Shown here in pieces: positions 16,324 through 25,104 of a DNA stretch of 64,000 bases. The notes beneath the pieces are model-generated. The model was not told the DNA's origin. It did not search any database and saw only the letters and a program-made list of their open reading frames with translations. Numbering within the stretch: the first letter of the stretch is position 1; every line of letters starts with the position of its first letter. This DNA comes from Sphingobacterium tenebrionis (lineage in GTDB: Bacteria; Bacteroidota; Bacteroidia; Sphingobacteriales; Sphingobacteriaceae). A program made the position numbers and the translations under genes. The DNA is taken from assembly GCF_037126265.1 (NCBI RefSeq), contig NZ_JAYLLN010000010.1, forward strand, positions 1 through 64,000, in the 5' to 3' direction.

Positions 16324-16901
16324 TTTTTATAGAAACCATAAATTTTACGGTATAGATTAATACATAATAATTTGGGCTGGCCTAAATTTCGGCAAGGGTA
16401 ATTAATGTCGGAATTTCCAATATTATAAACACCCAGAATTTTGGGTATTAAATCCATGATCGGTTTTAACCCTTGTAATTTCTGATCACAAATAGCTCAA
16501 GGAAATTTTCCCCTGACCTTTTAAATCGTCATCCTATCCACTGACTAACGAGGGATCAGACAGTTTATAATGTGATTTAAAGTAACCTTTTGAAAAATTA
16601 TTTTCGAGCATTTTATTTCGCAGAATATTGCGTGTTTAAAGAATCTCCCCCCAAAGTTGGGGTTTGATGTATTTTTTATGCTGCAGAAAAAATAAAAGCC
16701 CGATTGAAATCGAGCTTAAATGCATTTAAAAATTTCCTTTCTTTGGATCTTTAAAACAAAGATATGAAAATAAGAATGGTTAAAAAGATATATTAAAGTA
16801 TTTTTCAAGCCAAAAATTAGACTTAAATGTCCCCTAAATTGTCCCCCTGCTAAAAACGAAAAAGCTAAACATCTTATTATTAAATGTTTAGCTTAAATAG
16901 T
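16324..16901. other. Intergenic region between integrase and tRNA-Ser; attachment region
   Basis: About 580 bases without a credible gene. It holds small palindromes (ACCCA/TGGGT near 16431-16447; CCCCAA-AG-TTGGGG at 16649-16662 followed by a T-rich stretch; GC-C-CGATT/AATCG-A-GC near 16697-16715, which has a T-run on the minus strand) and the tRNA terminator at 16862-16894. The element-chromosome junction must lie here or within the tRNA 3' end. Confidence 0.5.
16859..16894 (-). terminator. Terminator of the tRNA-Ser transcript
   Basis: On the minus strand AAGCTAAACA (16894-16885) pairs with TGTTTAGCTT (16871-16862) around a 13-base loop and is followed by TTTTT broken only by the stem end. 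It lies 8 bases downstream of the tRNA. Confidence 0.7.
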
Positions 16902-16990
16902 TGCGGAGAGTGAGGGATTCGAACCCCCGAACCTGTGACAGTTAACGGTTTTCAAGACCGCCGCATTCGACCACTCTGCCAACTCTCCGC
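16902..16990 (-). tRNA. tRNA-Ser (anticodon UGA)
   Basis: On the minus strand the acceptor stem is GCGGAGA ... TCTCCGC followed by discriminator A. The anticodon stem-loop is CGGT-CTTGAAA-ACCG, anticodon TGA reading UCA. There is a long variable arm (GTTAACTGTCACAGG region) and a T-arm with GGGGGTTCGAATCCCTC. The 88-89 base length and long variable arm are typical of tRNA-Ser. CCA is not encoded. It serves as the presumed attB of the prophage. Confidence 0.95.
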
Positions 16991-17129
16991 GACAAAAGTA
17001 GAAATTTTCATCCGTTCTCCAAAACTAAATTAATATCCCGCTGAAAATGAGCCCAATTATTTTTTTTGGTAATTTTAAGCTATTTTACATTTCAAATTAC
17101 CTTGTGAACTGAGGACTGGAACGAACGAA

Positions 17130-17714
17130 ATGGAGAATTACATTAAAATCATAGAAGAATATCGAAAAACCCAAAACAACAACCTTTTAACTGTTTTTGC
17201 CTGTAAAAGCAATAATGAAAAACAGCCAGAAGAACTAAGGGACCAGAACTATTGGCCGAGGGTTCGATTGATAAAGACTTTATGGGAAAACTATACCGCA
17301 GCCGACAAACCACTCCTTAAATGGTTGATAAAAGAAGAGGTTAAAGCGCAGCAGGAATGCATGATGCCGGTATACGCCTTAGATATTGCTGCCTATATGC
17401 TCTACAAATACATGGATCTATCCGATGTGTTCGACCTGTTCTTTGCCAAGTTCGCTTCTAGTAATGAATTCTACCTGGACATCGAGCTGGTATTCGGCTA
17501 TAACAGAGTGGAAACCAAACAGTATCTGCAAACCGAAGGTGCCAACCAACCATATGCCAAGGACATCCTAAAAACCATTGAAGGTTATGAGGATGCCCTA
17601 AGTCAAGGTGCCATTTACAAAGATCGTGATGCGTACATGAAATACTTTGAAGAACGTAAAATAAAAATCCTATTCAATGAATTGGAAAATGCGAAAGCAT
17701 TCTATATAGAATAA
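17130..17714 (+). CDS. Hypothetical protein, 194 aa
   Basis: Unrecognised. Helical, aromatic-rich protein without signal peptide or membrane segment (YWPRVRLIKTLWENY; DIAAYMLYKYMDLSDVFDLF). It is the first chromosomal gene beyond the tRNA and stands alone, convergent with the AraC-type gene 2 bases downstream. Confidence 0.65.
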   Translation: MENYIKIIEEYRKTQNNNLLTVFACKSNNEKQPEELRDQNYWPRVRLIKTLWENYTAADKPLLKWLIKEEVKAQQECMMPVYALDIAAYMLYKYMDLSDVFDLFFAKFASSNEFYLDIELVFGYNRVETKQYLQTEGANQPYAKDILKTIEGYEDALSQGAIYKDRDAYMKYFEERKIKILFNELENAKAFYIE

Positions 17715-17716
17715 GA

Positions 17717-18118
17717 TCAAGCAGTTTTTTCATCAAAAAACACGATAAATTGGGTCGGATTAAGTCCAGTTTTATCCTTGATGCTCTTCGCAAATTTACC
17801 ATAGGAAGAAAATCCAGATAAAGCCGCCAAATAAGTCAATTTGAAATTGCGAGCTTCCTCTACCGTCCGCAAATAATGCTCCAGATAAGAAATTCGTAGG
17901 TTATTGATGTAATTCGGAAAATCAGCGCCTTTGTTTTTATTCACCACAAAGGATAAGTATTTTGTATTACAACCTATTTCCTTCGCTGTTGACCCTATGG
18001 AACAGGCAGGATTTAAAAAAGCTTGATGTTGTTCCCAAGATTCCAAAGCTCTTAAAATCCTTGTCTCCGTTTCCAGGTTCATGTATTCCTTTTTCTGACC
18101 GTTAATTAATGCTTCCAT
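17717..18118 (-). CDS. Stand-alone AraC-type helix-turn-helix protein
   Basis: 133 residues, essentially only an AraC DNA-binding domain with two HTH motifs: TAKEIGCNTKYLSFVVNKN and LTYLAALSGFSSYGKFAKSI. It closely parallels the C-terminal domain of the TPR-AraC regulator at 26809-28356 (LSYLAEFSGFSSHSKFTMAF) but lacks the TPR sensor and membrane anchor. It lies at the end of the exopolysaccharide gene block, 31 bases after the DUF1573 gene, so it may feed back on that locus. It may be a truncated paralogue. Confidence 0.8.
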   Translation of the reverse strand: MEALINGQKKEYMNLETETRILRALESWEQHQAFLNPACSIGSTAKEIGCNTKYLSFVVNKNKGADFPNYINNLRISYLEHYLRTVEEARNFKLTYLAALSGFSSYGKFAKSIKDKTGLNPTQFIVFFDEKTA

Positions 18119-18149
18119 AAGCAGAAAATTTGTGTTTATATTTTGTTAA

Positions 18150-18677
18150 TTATTTAGTTTGTTCTTCATCAAATCGCATATAATAGCCCTTGTTATTGGC
18201 AGTACCATCTACCAGGTCTTCTATATTGCCGTTCTTTTCCTTTTCCATCAGGAATAGTTCTTCATAATCCTTCGTATACATCGCATCAGGCACCACGTTG
18301 ACATCGAATACCAATTCCATTTTTTCCAGCTTTTCGAAATTGCCATAGAGCTCTATCCAATGCTTCACAAAACCTACATTCTTTGTACTGTTATAGGTCA
18401 TGCTGATGAACCCCTCTTGCCCTGCCGGAATCGTCTTGGTCGTATTCTTATTCAAGACGATGCAACCACAGGAAGTTATAATGTCCGTGATGATCAATGG
18501 TGATTTTCCGATGTTCTTCACCTTGAATACCACATCCAGATCCTGGCCTGTTTGGATAGGGTAATAATGTCTGCCATTATCCATTATTTCCAAACTGGTC
18601 TTTTCATTTTTAGGGTTAAAACAGGCATTTAGCGACATCAACCCTATAAATCCTATAAGCAGCATGTTATTTTTCAT
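18150..18677 (-). CDS. DUF1573 lipoprotein
   Basis: About 175 residues from the MKNNMLLIG start, which gives a lipoprotein signal (LMSLNAC). The longer frame adds 12 residues and would overlap the upstream gene. The DUF1573 Ig-like domain is shown by FKVKNIGKSPLIITDIITSC followed by GC, the family's T(S/T)CGC signature. Such proteins are common exported proteins of Bacteroidota of unclear function. It starts 11 bases after the upstream glycosidase-like gene, so it is in the same operon. Confidence 0.8.
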   Translation of the reverse strand: MKNNMLLIGFIGLMSLNACFNPKNEKTSLEIMDNGRHYYPIQTGQDLDVVFKVKNIGKSPLIITDIITSCGCIVLNKNTTKTIPAGQEGFISMTYNSTKNVGFVKHWIELYGNFEKLEKMELVFDVNVVPDAMYTKDYEELFLMEKEKNGNIEDLVDGTANNKGYYMRFDEEQTK

Positions 18678-18687
18678 ATCCAATCTT

Positions 18688-20814
18688 TTAATGCAATATT
18701 TGTAGTTCATCAATGGCCAATCTTTTGTTCTCCTCCGACGCCTTCTGTATGCGAACCAATAACGGTTTGCTCAAGTCCACGCCTTGAAACGGAATAACAA
18801 TCTCCTTTACCGGAGATTCCTCTTCCTTGATTAAGCCGAATTTTAATTTGTTGATAAGCTTTCCTGATTGATGGATTTCAATTGTCGTTGGAACATTAAA
18901 ACGATGCTTTTCATTAACCAAAAAACGGATAAACATCCCTTTTGTCCCTTGCAAATCATTAAAATTCACCTCAAAAGCTATATCCTCATTCGAGGTAAAC
19001 CATCCTTGTTGATAATCCTGCGGAAAACCAAGAATACCATTCAAACAGGTATGTAATGCTTCCTTATTATTATCTCCAGGTTGAATCCATTTAACTTGCG
19101 ATGCTGTCAACCGATTTCTTTGCTGTCCCCATCCAGAATAGGATTTCCAAGCAACTAAATAATTGGAGATATCTCCATCAGCCTCCTTATACATCTTAAT
19201 ACCATTAGCGGAAAAACCAGCTCGTAGATCCTCCACTATCTTAAGGATGTCCGCCTTAACCCGAACCTGATCATTTTTTATTTCAAATGCTCCGCCGGAC
19301 TCCAATCCCTTTTGATAGGCCAATTGCAGCTTACTAAAACCCATTCCTAATAGGAGTTTTTGAAGTTTTTTCCTTTCCAATCCTGTAACTTGTGGTAAGA
19401 GCTTCTCCAGTTCCTTGTAGGAGTTTGCGAACCTGTCCGCCAATAGATAAGTCTTTTGTATGTCGGCAAATCCGGCATACATACCATATCCCTTGCCTTG
19501 AAAGGATTGCTTTTCCTGATCGATCAGATACAAAGCCAGGATCGAAGCAGATTTAGGATAAAAGCGATGAAGATAGGCGCGCAATAATTGCTCAACAGGT
19601 AGGTCTACATCATTCATCAATGCGGCAGCTACATAGGTTTTAACATCATCTAAACTGCTGTAATCATAGCCACTGGCATTCAGAAAAATTCCCTTTATCC
19701 CCAATGCCTTAAAATCCTTCCATTGCGCTTGCATGCTGAGCAGGCTTGGCTGTACCGTCAGGTAATCATCGAAATTCATCGAATAATCCCAGAGGTACAA
19801 CTTGGAGGATTTTAATGTCCAGGTATTAACTTTCTTCTTAAATACATTAAATTCTTTGGCATCTTTGAAAGAGACCCCCTTGGGTAAGTCAATGGTGCTT
19901 AATAACACACCTACGTTGCTGGGTAATTTCCCTTTCGGCGGCGATTTAACTGTTCCATAGACGGTAGTAAAGAATTGATGGTTGGGAAATAGGGCACTGA
20001 TTTTCCCCAAAAAAGCAAATACAGCTGCCGACGCATCTCCCACCTTATTCCCGGCAGCTGTACATGCCTCGCATGTAAATGCGATGGCATTATCTTCAGG
20101 GGCAAGCATGAAATGATTTCCATGTCCTAGCCCCCCATCACCATAATTATCAACGATATACGCTTTTGTTTGTTCCAATAGATCAGGGCTGGAAAAGCAT
20201 AACTGCTCAGGCATAGGTTTTCCATCCAGCTTTGCATGGCTAGCCTCCCTTTTTTCAACCAACTTGCTGAGGTTGTGTCCCCAGATCCCCCAATCTGCAT
20301 CCAACTGATTCGTCCCTAATATTCCTGCATAATCACTATCGGTATTGGGTTGATAGTGAGGCTCTCGGTATGAAAAATCAAAATTTCGAGCCTGATCTTT
20401 AAAATCTATATAGGCAGGTGGAAGATCTTCATTCTGGATATAATCATTGGCTTCCCCTATCCTATCAATCAATTGATAGATCAACCAAAGCATGGTCCTA
20501 TTATCTTTGGCAGATAGGTTTAAGGCCGCCTTACCATTTTTTATCTCATAGTCAAAAGGTAATTCCGGATTTACCTGGATATGCAAATGGAAATAGCCCT
20601 GGGGAGGATTTTCTTCCTGGCGCATCCGGAGGATTACCTTTTTATTTTCAGATCGTTTCTGTAAATGGGTAAATAAATAAGAAGCCCATCTTTCCCCTTC
20701 GGTTGTGCCATCATCGCTGATCAGAAAACCTTTCGCACGAAGCTGACTGTAGGAAGGTTGACAACCTAACATACCTAAAAACAAACTGATCAATATGATA
20801 TTAAAACGAAACAT
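18688..20814 (-). CDS. DUF4838 glycosidase-like lipoprotein
   Basis: About 708 residues from the MFRFNIILISLFLGMLGC start, chosen because it yields a lipoprotein signal peptide and a 14-base overlap with the upstream porin gene. An N-terminal domain (to about 130) precedes a DUF4838-like barrel (GHNLSKLVE; YGDGGLGHGNHFMLAPEDN with acidic residues; FTTVYG; YLWDYSMNFDDYL), related to alpha-glucuronidase-type glycosidases. A C-terminal beta-sandwich follows (about 570-708). In a polysaccharide secretion locus it probably trims or modifies the polymer at the cell surface or periplasm, filling the place of PgaB or BcsZ. Substrate unknown. Confidence 0.65.
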   Translation of the reverse strand: MFRFNIILISLFLGMLGCQPSYSQLRAKGFLISDDGTTEGERWASYLFTHLQKRSENKKVILRMRQEENPPQGYFHLHIQVNPELPFDYEIKNGKAALNLSAKDNRTMLWLIYQLIDRIGEANDYIQNEDLPPAYIDFKDQARNFDFSYREPHYQPNTDSDYAGILGTNQLDADWGIWGHNLSKLVEKREASHAKLDGKPMPEQLCFSSPDLLEQTKAYIVDNYGDGGLGHGNHFMLAPEDNAIAFTCEACTAAGNKVGDASAAVFAFLGKISALFPNHQFFTTVYGTVKSPPKGKLPSNVGVLLSTIDLPKGVSFKDAKEFNVFKKKVNTWTLKSSKLYLWDYSMNFDDYLTVQPSLLSMQAQWKDFKALGIKGIFLNASGYDYSSLDDVKTYVAAALMNDVDLPVEQLLRAYLHRFYPKSASILALYLIDQEKQSFQGKGYGMYAGFADIQKTYLLADRFANSYKELEKLLPQVTGLERKKLQKLLLGMGFSKLQLAYQKGLESGGAFEIKNDQVRVKADILKIVEDLRAGFSANGIKMYKEADGDISNYLVAWKSYSGWGQQRNRLTASQVKWIQPGDNNKEALHTCLNGILGFPQDYQQGWFTSNEDIAFEVNFNDLQGTKGMFIRFLVNEKHRFNVPTTIEIHQSGKLINKLKFGLIKEEESPVKEIVIPFQGVDLSKPLLVRIQKASEENKRLAIDELQILH

Positions 20815-23614
20815 TGACTTGGAAATAGAGATTATACAGATTTCGATAAGGGATTTCATAATTATGGGTTTCATAGTTGTACCAGGTACCCAATACACCT
20901 GCAGAAATATGTTTACTCACCATCCTGCCTACCCCTGCTCCTACCATCGCATTCATCACCGAAAAGGAATTGATGAATTGATAATTGAGAAGCATCACGT
21001 CGGGACTATTCCCAATATTAGCCATGGCCATCAAGTAGTTTTTAGGATTATTCATATAATACCTACCCTGCAAGCCCACATTGTACAATAGATGGCCATC
21101 CAAAAAGAATTGCATGTATTTGGCATTCAATCGGAAGGAATTGATTTCCTTGGTCAAACCCAGAACACCGTTGTATAAATGCTCTTCCGTATACAGTTGT
21201 CGGTAGCCAGCTCCAAGTTCAAGTTCCCAATCATTTTTAAATTGTCTATAAACAGATGCATTGAAAGCTGTTTTTGGAAAGTATTTATTGGAAATAGCCG
21301 CATCTATTTTTGTAGCCCATTTTGCATCCCAACCTCTTCCCCATTCCAGCTGTCCCTGTATTCCTTTGCCTTCCGATCTGCCAGAATAATTGATCCGACC
21401 GATAAAAGTATTGACTCCTTCAAATCGGCTATATTCAAAGGTAGAGATGGATTGAATGGTATAATTATCGCCAAATCTAGACCTCAGGTGGTAAAGTCCC
21501 ACTTCGTTCTTAAAGCCTTTTTGATTCAGAAATTGTAGATGAGCCTTAAAATCTTCCAATTCCAGCAAGGAAGGTTCGTAAAAACTTTGGTAATAATAGG
21601 CTGAATCGTACTGCTTCAGTTTTTCGTAGGCCAATCCTTTGAGGTATTTCAGTTCCTTATCCTGTGGTTTATAGTAAAGAGCTTGATCGGCCACTGCAAT
21701 AACCTCTTTATCGGCCTTATTTTTCAATAGGTTATTCGCATAGTCGGTTGAGAATTGTACAAAGGTATTTCTCACCTCTTCATGATAAGGATATAGCGCA
21801 ATTTCCTTTTTCACCAAATCGTATGCCTCTTGAATATTCGCCCCATTCAACAATTGCGCATTGGCAAGTTTTAGTTTGAAAGGTATATCCTGTGGATAAA
21901 GGTTGCTGGCCATTTGTGCATGAGCTAGCATCTCCTCTTTCAATCCCAATTGATTGGAAAGATTCACTCCATACATCAAGGCATATTTATCCTGCGGAAA
22001 ATGCTTCAACCATCGCTTGGTCCATTGGTATGCTAAGGGATAATTCCCTTGTTCGTTGGCCAGTTTGACCATCTTTAACATCAGGTCGTTGTAGCCTGAC
22101 ACATAGTTTTCCCGCTCAACCTGTGAAACCTCCGTAAGAACCGATTCGTAAATCTCTGCTGCGCGCTCATATTGCTCCTGAACTTCATATATTCCCGAAA
22201 GCTTTATTTTTAGATCCACATTTCTGGGATCAAGATTTATTTTCTCCTGCAACAGGACGATAGCATCTGAAAAACGACCGGTTTGGTAATAGGCATTGTA
22301 CATACTGTTCAACGCATAATCCCGTTCTTCAGCCTCCCCATAATTTAATATTTCGTTCAATTTGGGAATAGCTGCTCTATATTCATTTGCCGCCATATCG
22401 GCACGGGTTTCTTCAATTAAACTGGCAACATAAGCTGCTTTAATATCTGTATCATTTGGATGCTGGAGAAAGAGCGACCTGGTCAGTGATCTTACCTTAT
22501 TCTTATCAGCCTTTAACCGATAGATATCCAATTCCCGAAGGGATAAGGCCTTATCCATGCCCCGTACATTGGCATAGGACCTTAGAAGATGCAAAGCTTC
22601 ATCATATTGCTGATTGGCAATGGTCTTGTTCAGCACATGCGGAAATGCTTCCACATTTCCGGGATCAGCTTCCAGAATCTTTCCGTACAAGGTGGCCGGA
22701 TCTTTTGCATTTGCATGCCGTGCCGCCTCCAATAAGAAATAATTATATTTCGTACGGTTGATGCCCGATCCACCCTTCGATTGGGCCTGAAGTAGACTTA
22801 GGATCTCATCGTATCTTTTATCATGTTCTAAAATGCTGATCTTCTTATCCACCAAACTTCCATTTCCTGGAAAATAGGTCAAGCCCCTATCCACGGTCGA
22901 CAAGGCTGCATAATAATCCCCAGCCTTTATGTAGTTATTAGCCAATTCATGGTATAAGGCCAATTGATTGGGTTTCTCCTGGATCAGAAGCTTATTCACA
23001 GCAATTGCATCTTCGATCTTACCTGATTTCCGAAGATCGTTTGCCTTCAGCTCTGCTTGATAATTCCTATCAGCTTCCAATTCCTTATCATCAGGGAAGA
23101 TCTGGGAAATGCGTTTTAATAAACGATCCGCTTCTACATGGTTGCCTTGAAGGCGGTAAAGATCAATCTTCTTTCGCCAAAGGCCTCTCCAATAGGGATT
23201 CACTTCTAATAGTTCATTCACGTAACATATTGCACTGGAATACCTTCCGGTTTCCATTTCTACTGCTACCAATAAATGCTTCGCATCCACATTGCCTGGA
23301 TTAAAGGCCACGGATTTATTCAATTCGAAACGGGCTTTACTATAATCCTTTCTCAACCAATAATATTTTCCCAGGAACATTCGTAAGTCGGAATCCTTCG
23401 GTGATTTGGCAATTTGGAGGTCCAAAACCTGCTTGGCCTTATTGAGATCACCCTTATTCAAAAGTCCGGCAATTTGCTTGACAACATCTTCCTTATCGCT
23501 GATATGAACTTTTTGCTGAGCTTGTACGGAGCTAATCCCGCCAAGCATCAAGAAGATCAAAGTCTGCAATAGAGACATGGAAATGGTATTTGAATATTTC
23601 TTTAACGTATTCAT
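20801..23614 (-). CDS. TPR-rich outer-membrane export porin, YaiO-like barrel
   Basis: 937 residues. A signal peptide ends at SSVQA-QQ. About 600 residues of TPR repeats follow (for example LRMFLGKYYWLRKDYSKARF, PNQLALYHELANNYIKAGDY). The C-terminal 200-odd residues form a YaiO-type beta-barrel (STFEYSRFEGVNTFIGRINY ... LYFQVNVSF, ending in Phe). The plan TPR-then-barrel is that of BcsC and PgaA, which guide polymer through the periplasm and outer membrane. It follows the synthase gene by 28 bases and overlaps the glycosidase-like gene. Confidence 0.85.
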   Translation of the reverse strand: MNTLKKYSNTISMSLLQTLIFLMLGGISSVQAQQKVHISDKEDVVKQIAGLLNKGDLNKAKQVLDLQIAKSPKDSDLRMFLGKYYWLRKDYSKARFELNKSVAFNPGNVDAKHLLVAVEMETGRYSSAICYVNELLEVNPYWRGLWRKKIDLYRLQGNHVEADRLLKRISQIFPDDKELEADRNYQAELKANDLRKSGKIEDAIAVNKLLIQEKPNQLALYHELANNYIKAGDYYAALSTVDRGLTYFPGNGSLVDKKISILEHDKRYDEILSLLQAQSKGGSGINRTKYNYFLLEAARHANAKDPATLYGKILEADPGNVEAFPHVLNKTIANQQYDEALHLLRSYANVRGMDKALSLRELDIYRLKADKNKVRSLTRSLFLQHPNDTDIKAAYVASLIEETRADMAANEYRAAIPKLNEILNYGEAEERDYALNSMYNAYYQTGRFSDAIVLLQEKINLDPRNVDLKIKLSGIYEVQEQYERAAEIYESVLTEVSQVERENYVSGYNDLMLKMVKLANEQGNYPLAYQWTKRWLKHFPQDKYALMYGVNLSNQLGLKEEMLAHAQMASNLYPQDIPFKLKLANAQLLNGANIQEAYDLVKKEIALYPYHEEVRNTFVQFSTDYANNLLKNKADKEVIAVADQALYYKPQDKELKYLKGLAYEKLKQYDSAYYYQSFYEPSLLELEDFKAHLQFLNQKGFKNEVGLYHLRSRFGDNYTIQSISTFEYSRFEGVNTFIGRINYSGRSEGKGIQGQLEWGRGWDAKWATKIDAAISNKYFPKTAFNASVYRQFKNDWELELGAGYRQLYTEEHLYNGVLGLTKEINSFRLNAKYMQFFLDGHLLYNVGLQGRYYMNNPKNYLMAMANIGNSPDVMLLNYQFINSFSVMNAMVGAGVGRMVSKHISAGVLGTWYNYETHNYEIPYRNLYNLYFQVNVSF

Positions 23615-23642
23615 TTAGTATATGATGGTATTGATGAATGAA

Positions 23643-25094
23643 TTATGCAGCTTTTGAAGAAGATTTATCCTGACCGTTCTGTCCACTGAACCCTTGCCTG
23701 GTCATGGTTCCCCATTTAAAGTTTTTCTTGGTGAGGTATTGCCAATATCCTCTCAGCGTAAAAATCACGACAAAGGGATGGTATAGCAGGGCCTCAAAGG
23801 CGGAAAACAGCACTAGACGAAGGTATTCATTCAGATTACGGTATAGTTTTCTTAGGGAAATATCAAACACAATGGTGATGGTGGATATACTGATCCCGAT
23901 GAGGTATACATAAGCCAACATCAGCCAAAACGTATTGAAATTGATCTGTTCAGTATAGAGCAAAAAGAGCAGGAAGAAGAAGCCCGAGAACTCGATGATG
24001 GGAGCCATCAATTCGAAGAAAAAGGCATATGGCATGATAATAAGTCCCATTCTTCCATATTTCCTGTTGAACAGAAATTTTCGATGAACAAAGAATATCT
24101 GCAACAAGCCCCTTCCCCACCTTGTCCTTTGTCGCATTAATACCTTTAGGTTTGGAGGCCCTTCCGTCCAACAGAGCGAATGGGGCACTTGCACAATCTT
24201 ATATGGTAATTTATGCTCTCTTTTATAGGCGATAAGACGTAAGGTCATATCCATATCCTCGGCATGGGATTTCGTATCAAAACCTCCACAGCTGATGACC
24301 GAGCTTTTTTCAAAAAGCCCGAATCCTCCCGACACATTCGGAATGGCATTAATGGCAGACCATCCCATCTTGGCCACCAAATAAGACCGCAAGTATTCTG
24401 TTTCCTGAAAGGTCGGAATAAAATCTGCGGGAGGTCTGATACGCGTAATTTTCCCATCCCTAAAATCACATCCATTGGCCATGCGCATCGTAGCACCTAC
24501 TGCCAAGACTGGAATATCAGAATCGAGGACAGGAAGGATAACCTTGCTCAAGGTATCGGGCGAAAGAATACAATCCACATCCGTATTGATGAAGTAATCA
24601 TATTTCGCAACATTCACCCCGGCATTCATCGCATCGGCCTTCGTACCTCCATTTACTTTATCCACTACAATTAGTTTATCGTAAAGGGGGTTGACGGATT
24701 TAAAGGTCCTTTTAAAGGGTTTACATGCCACTTTTTCCATGTAAGCGTAAGGAACTTCGATCAGTTCAAACCTGGAGATCATTAATTCTAATGTGTTATC
24801 CGTACTACCATCATTGACAATAATGATTTCATAAGTTGGATAATTCAGGGAAAGCAATGACGTAATACTGTCCAAAATGATAACTTCCTCATTAAAAGCC
24901 GGTGCAACTATGGATATTCCAGGAGCTGTTTCGGGATAGGTCGTCAGGATATTCTCTTCCCTTTCGGTATACCTTACCCGATTCCTTAGGATGTTGTAAT
25001 ATCCCATAAAGGCAAGGACAAAATAAATCAGGGTGATGGCCGTCGCATAGAAAAAAATAGCATAGCCATAAAAATTGAATAAAAACTCAAACAT
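23643..25094 (-). CDS. Processive family 2 glycosyltransferase (polysaccharide synthase)
   Basis: 483 residues. One or two N-terminal membrane segments, then a GT2 domain: IVAPAFNEE, EIIIVNDGSTDNT, KADAMNAG, the DVD metal site in FINTDVDCI, AEDMDM (the ED motif with general base Asp) and RQRTRW (Q-x-x-R-W translocation motif), followed by three to four C-terminal membrane helices. This is the motif set of cellulose, hyaluronan and PNAG synthases. No PilZ domain follows, so cyclic-di-GMP control is not expected. The C-terminal tail is Ser/Gly/Lys-rich. Polymer identity cannot be read from the sequence. Confidence 0.9.
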   Translation of the reverse strand: MFEFLFNFYGYAIFFYATAITLIYFVLAFMGYYNILRNRVRYTEREENILTTYPETAPGISIVAPAFNEEVIILDSITSLLSLNYPTYEIIIVNDGSTDNTLELMISRFELIEVPYAYMEKVACKPFKRTFKSVNPLYDKLIVVDKVNGGTKADAMNAGVNVAKYDYFINTDVDCILSPDTLSKVILPVLDSDIPVLAVGATMRMANGCDFRDGKITRIRPPADFIPTFQETEYLRSYLVAKMGWSAINAIPNVSGGFGLFEKSSVISCGGFDTKSHAEDMDMTLRLIAYKREHKLPYKIVQVPHSLCWTEGPPNLKVLMRQRTRWGRGLLQIFFVHRKFLFNRKYGRMGLIIMPYAFFFELMAPIIEFSGFFFLLFLLYTEQINFNTFWLMLAYVYLIGISISTITIVFDISLRKLYRNLNEYLRLVLFSAFEALLYHPFVVIFTLRGYWQYLTKKNFKWGTMTRQGFSGQNGQDKSSSKAA

Positions 25095-25104
25095 GACTGA
25101 TGTA

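Larger units (their letters stand above)
1..16901. mobile_element. Right part of a prophage or phage-derived element at tRNA-Ser
   Basis: The segment carries phage-type replication genes, a tail module with a tape-measure protein, cargo genes and a tyrosine integrase. The integrase ends about 580 bases from the 3' end of a tRNA-Ser gene, the usual layout of an element integrated in a tRNA 3' end. The left end lies outside the window, so the att repeat cannot be paired and the right boundary is set only by the tRNA. No portal, capsid protease or large terminase is visible, so it could be a complete prophage whose head genes lie further left, or a tail-bearing remnant. Confidence 0.85.
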
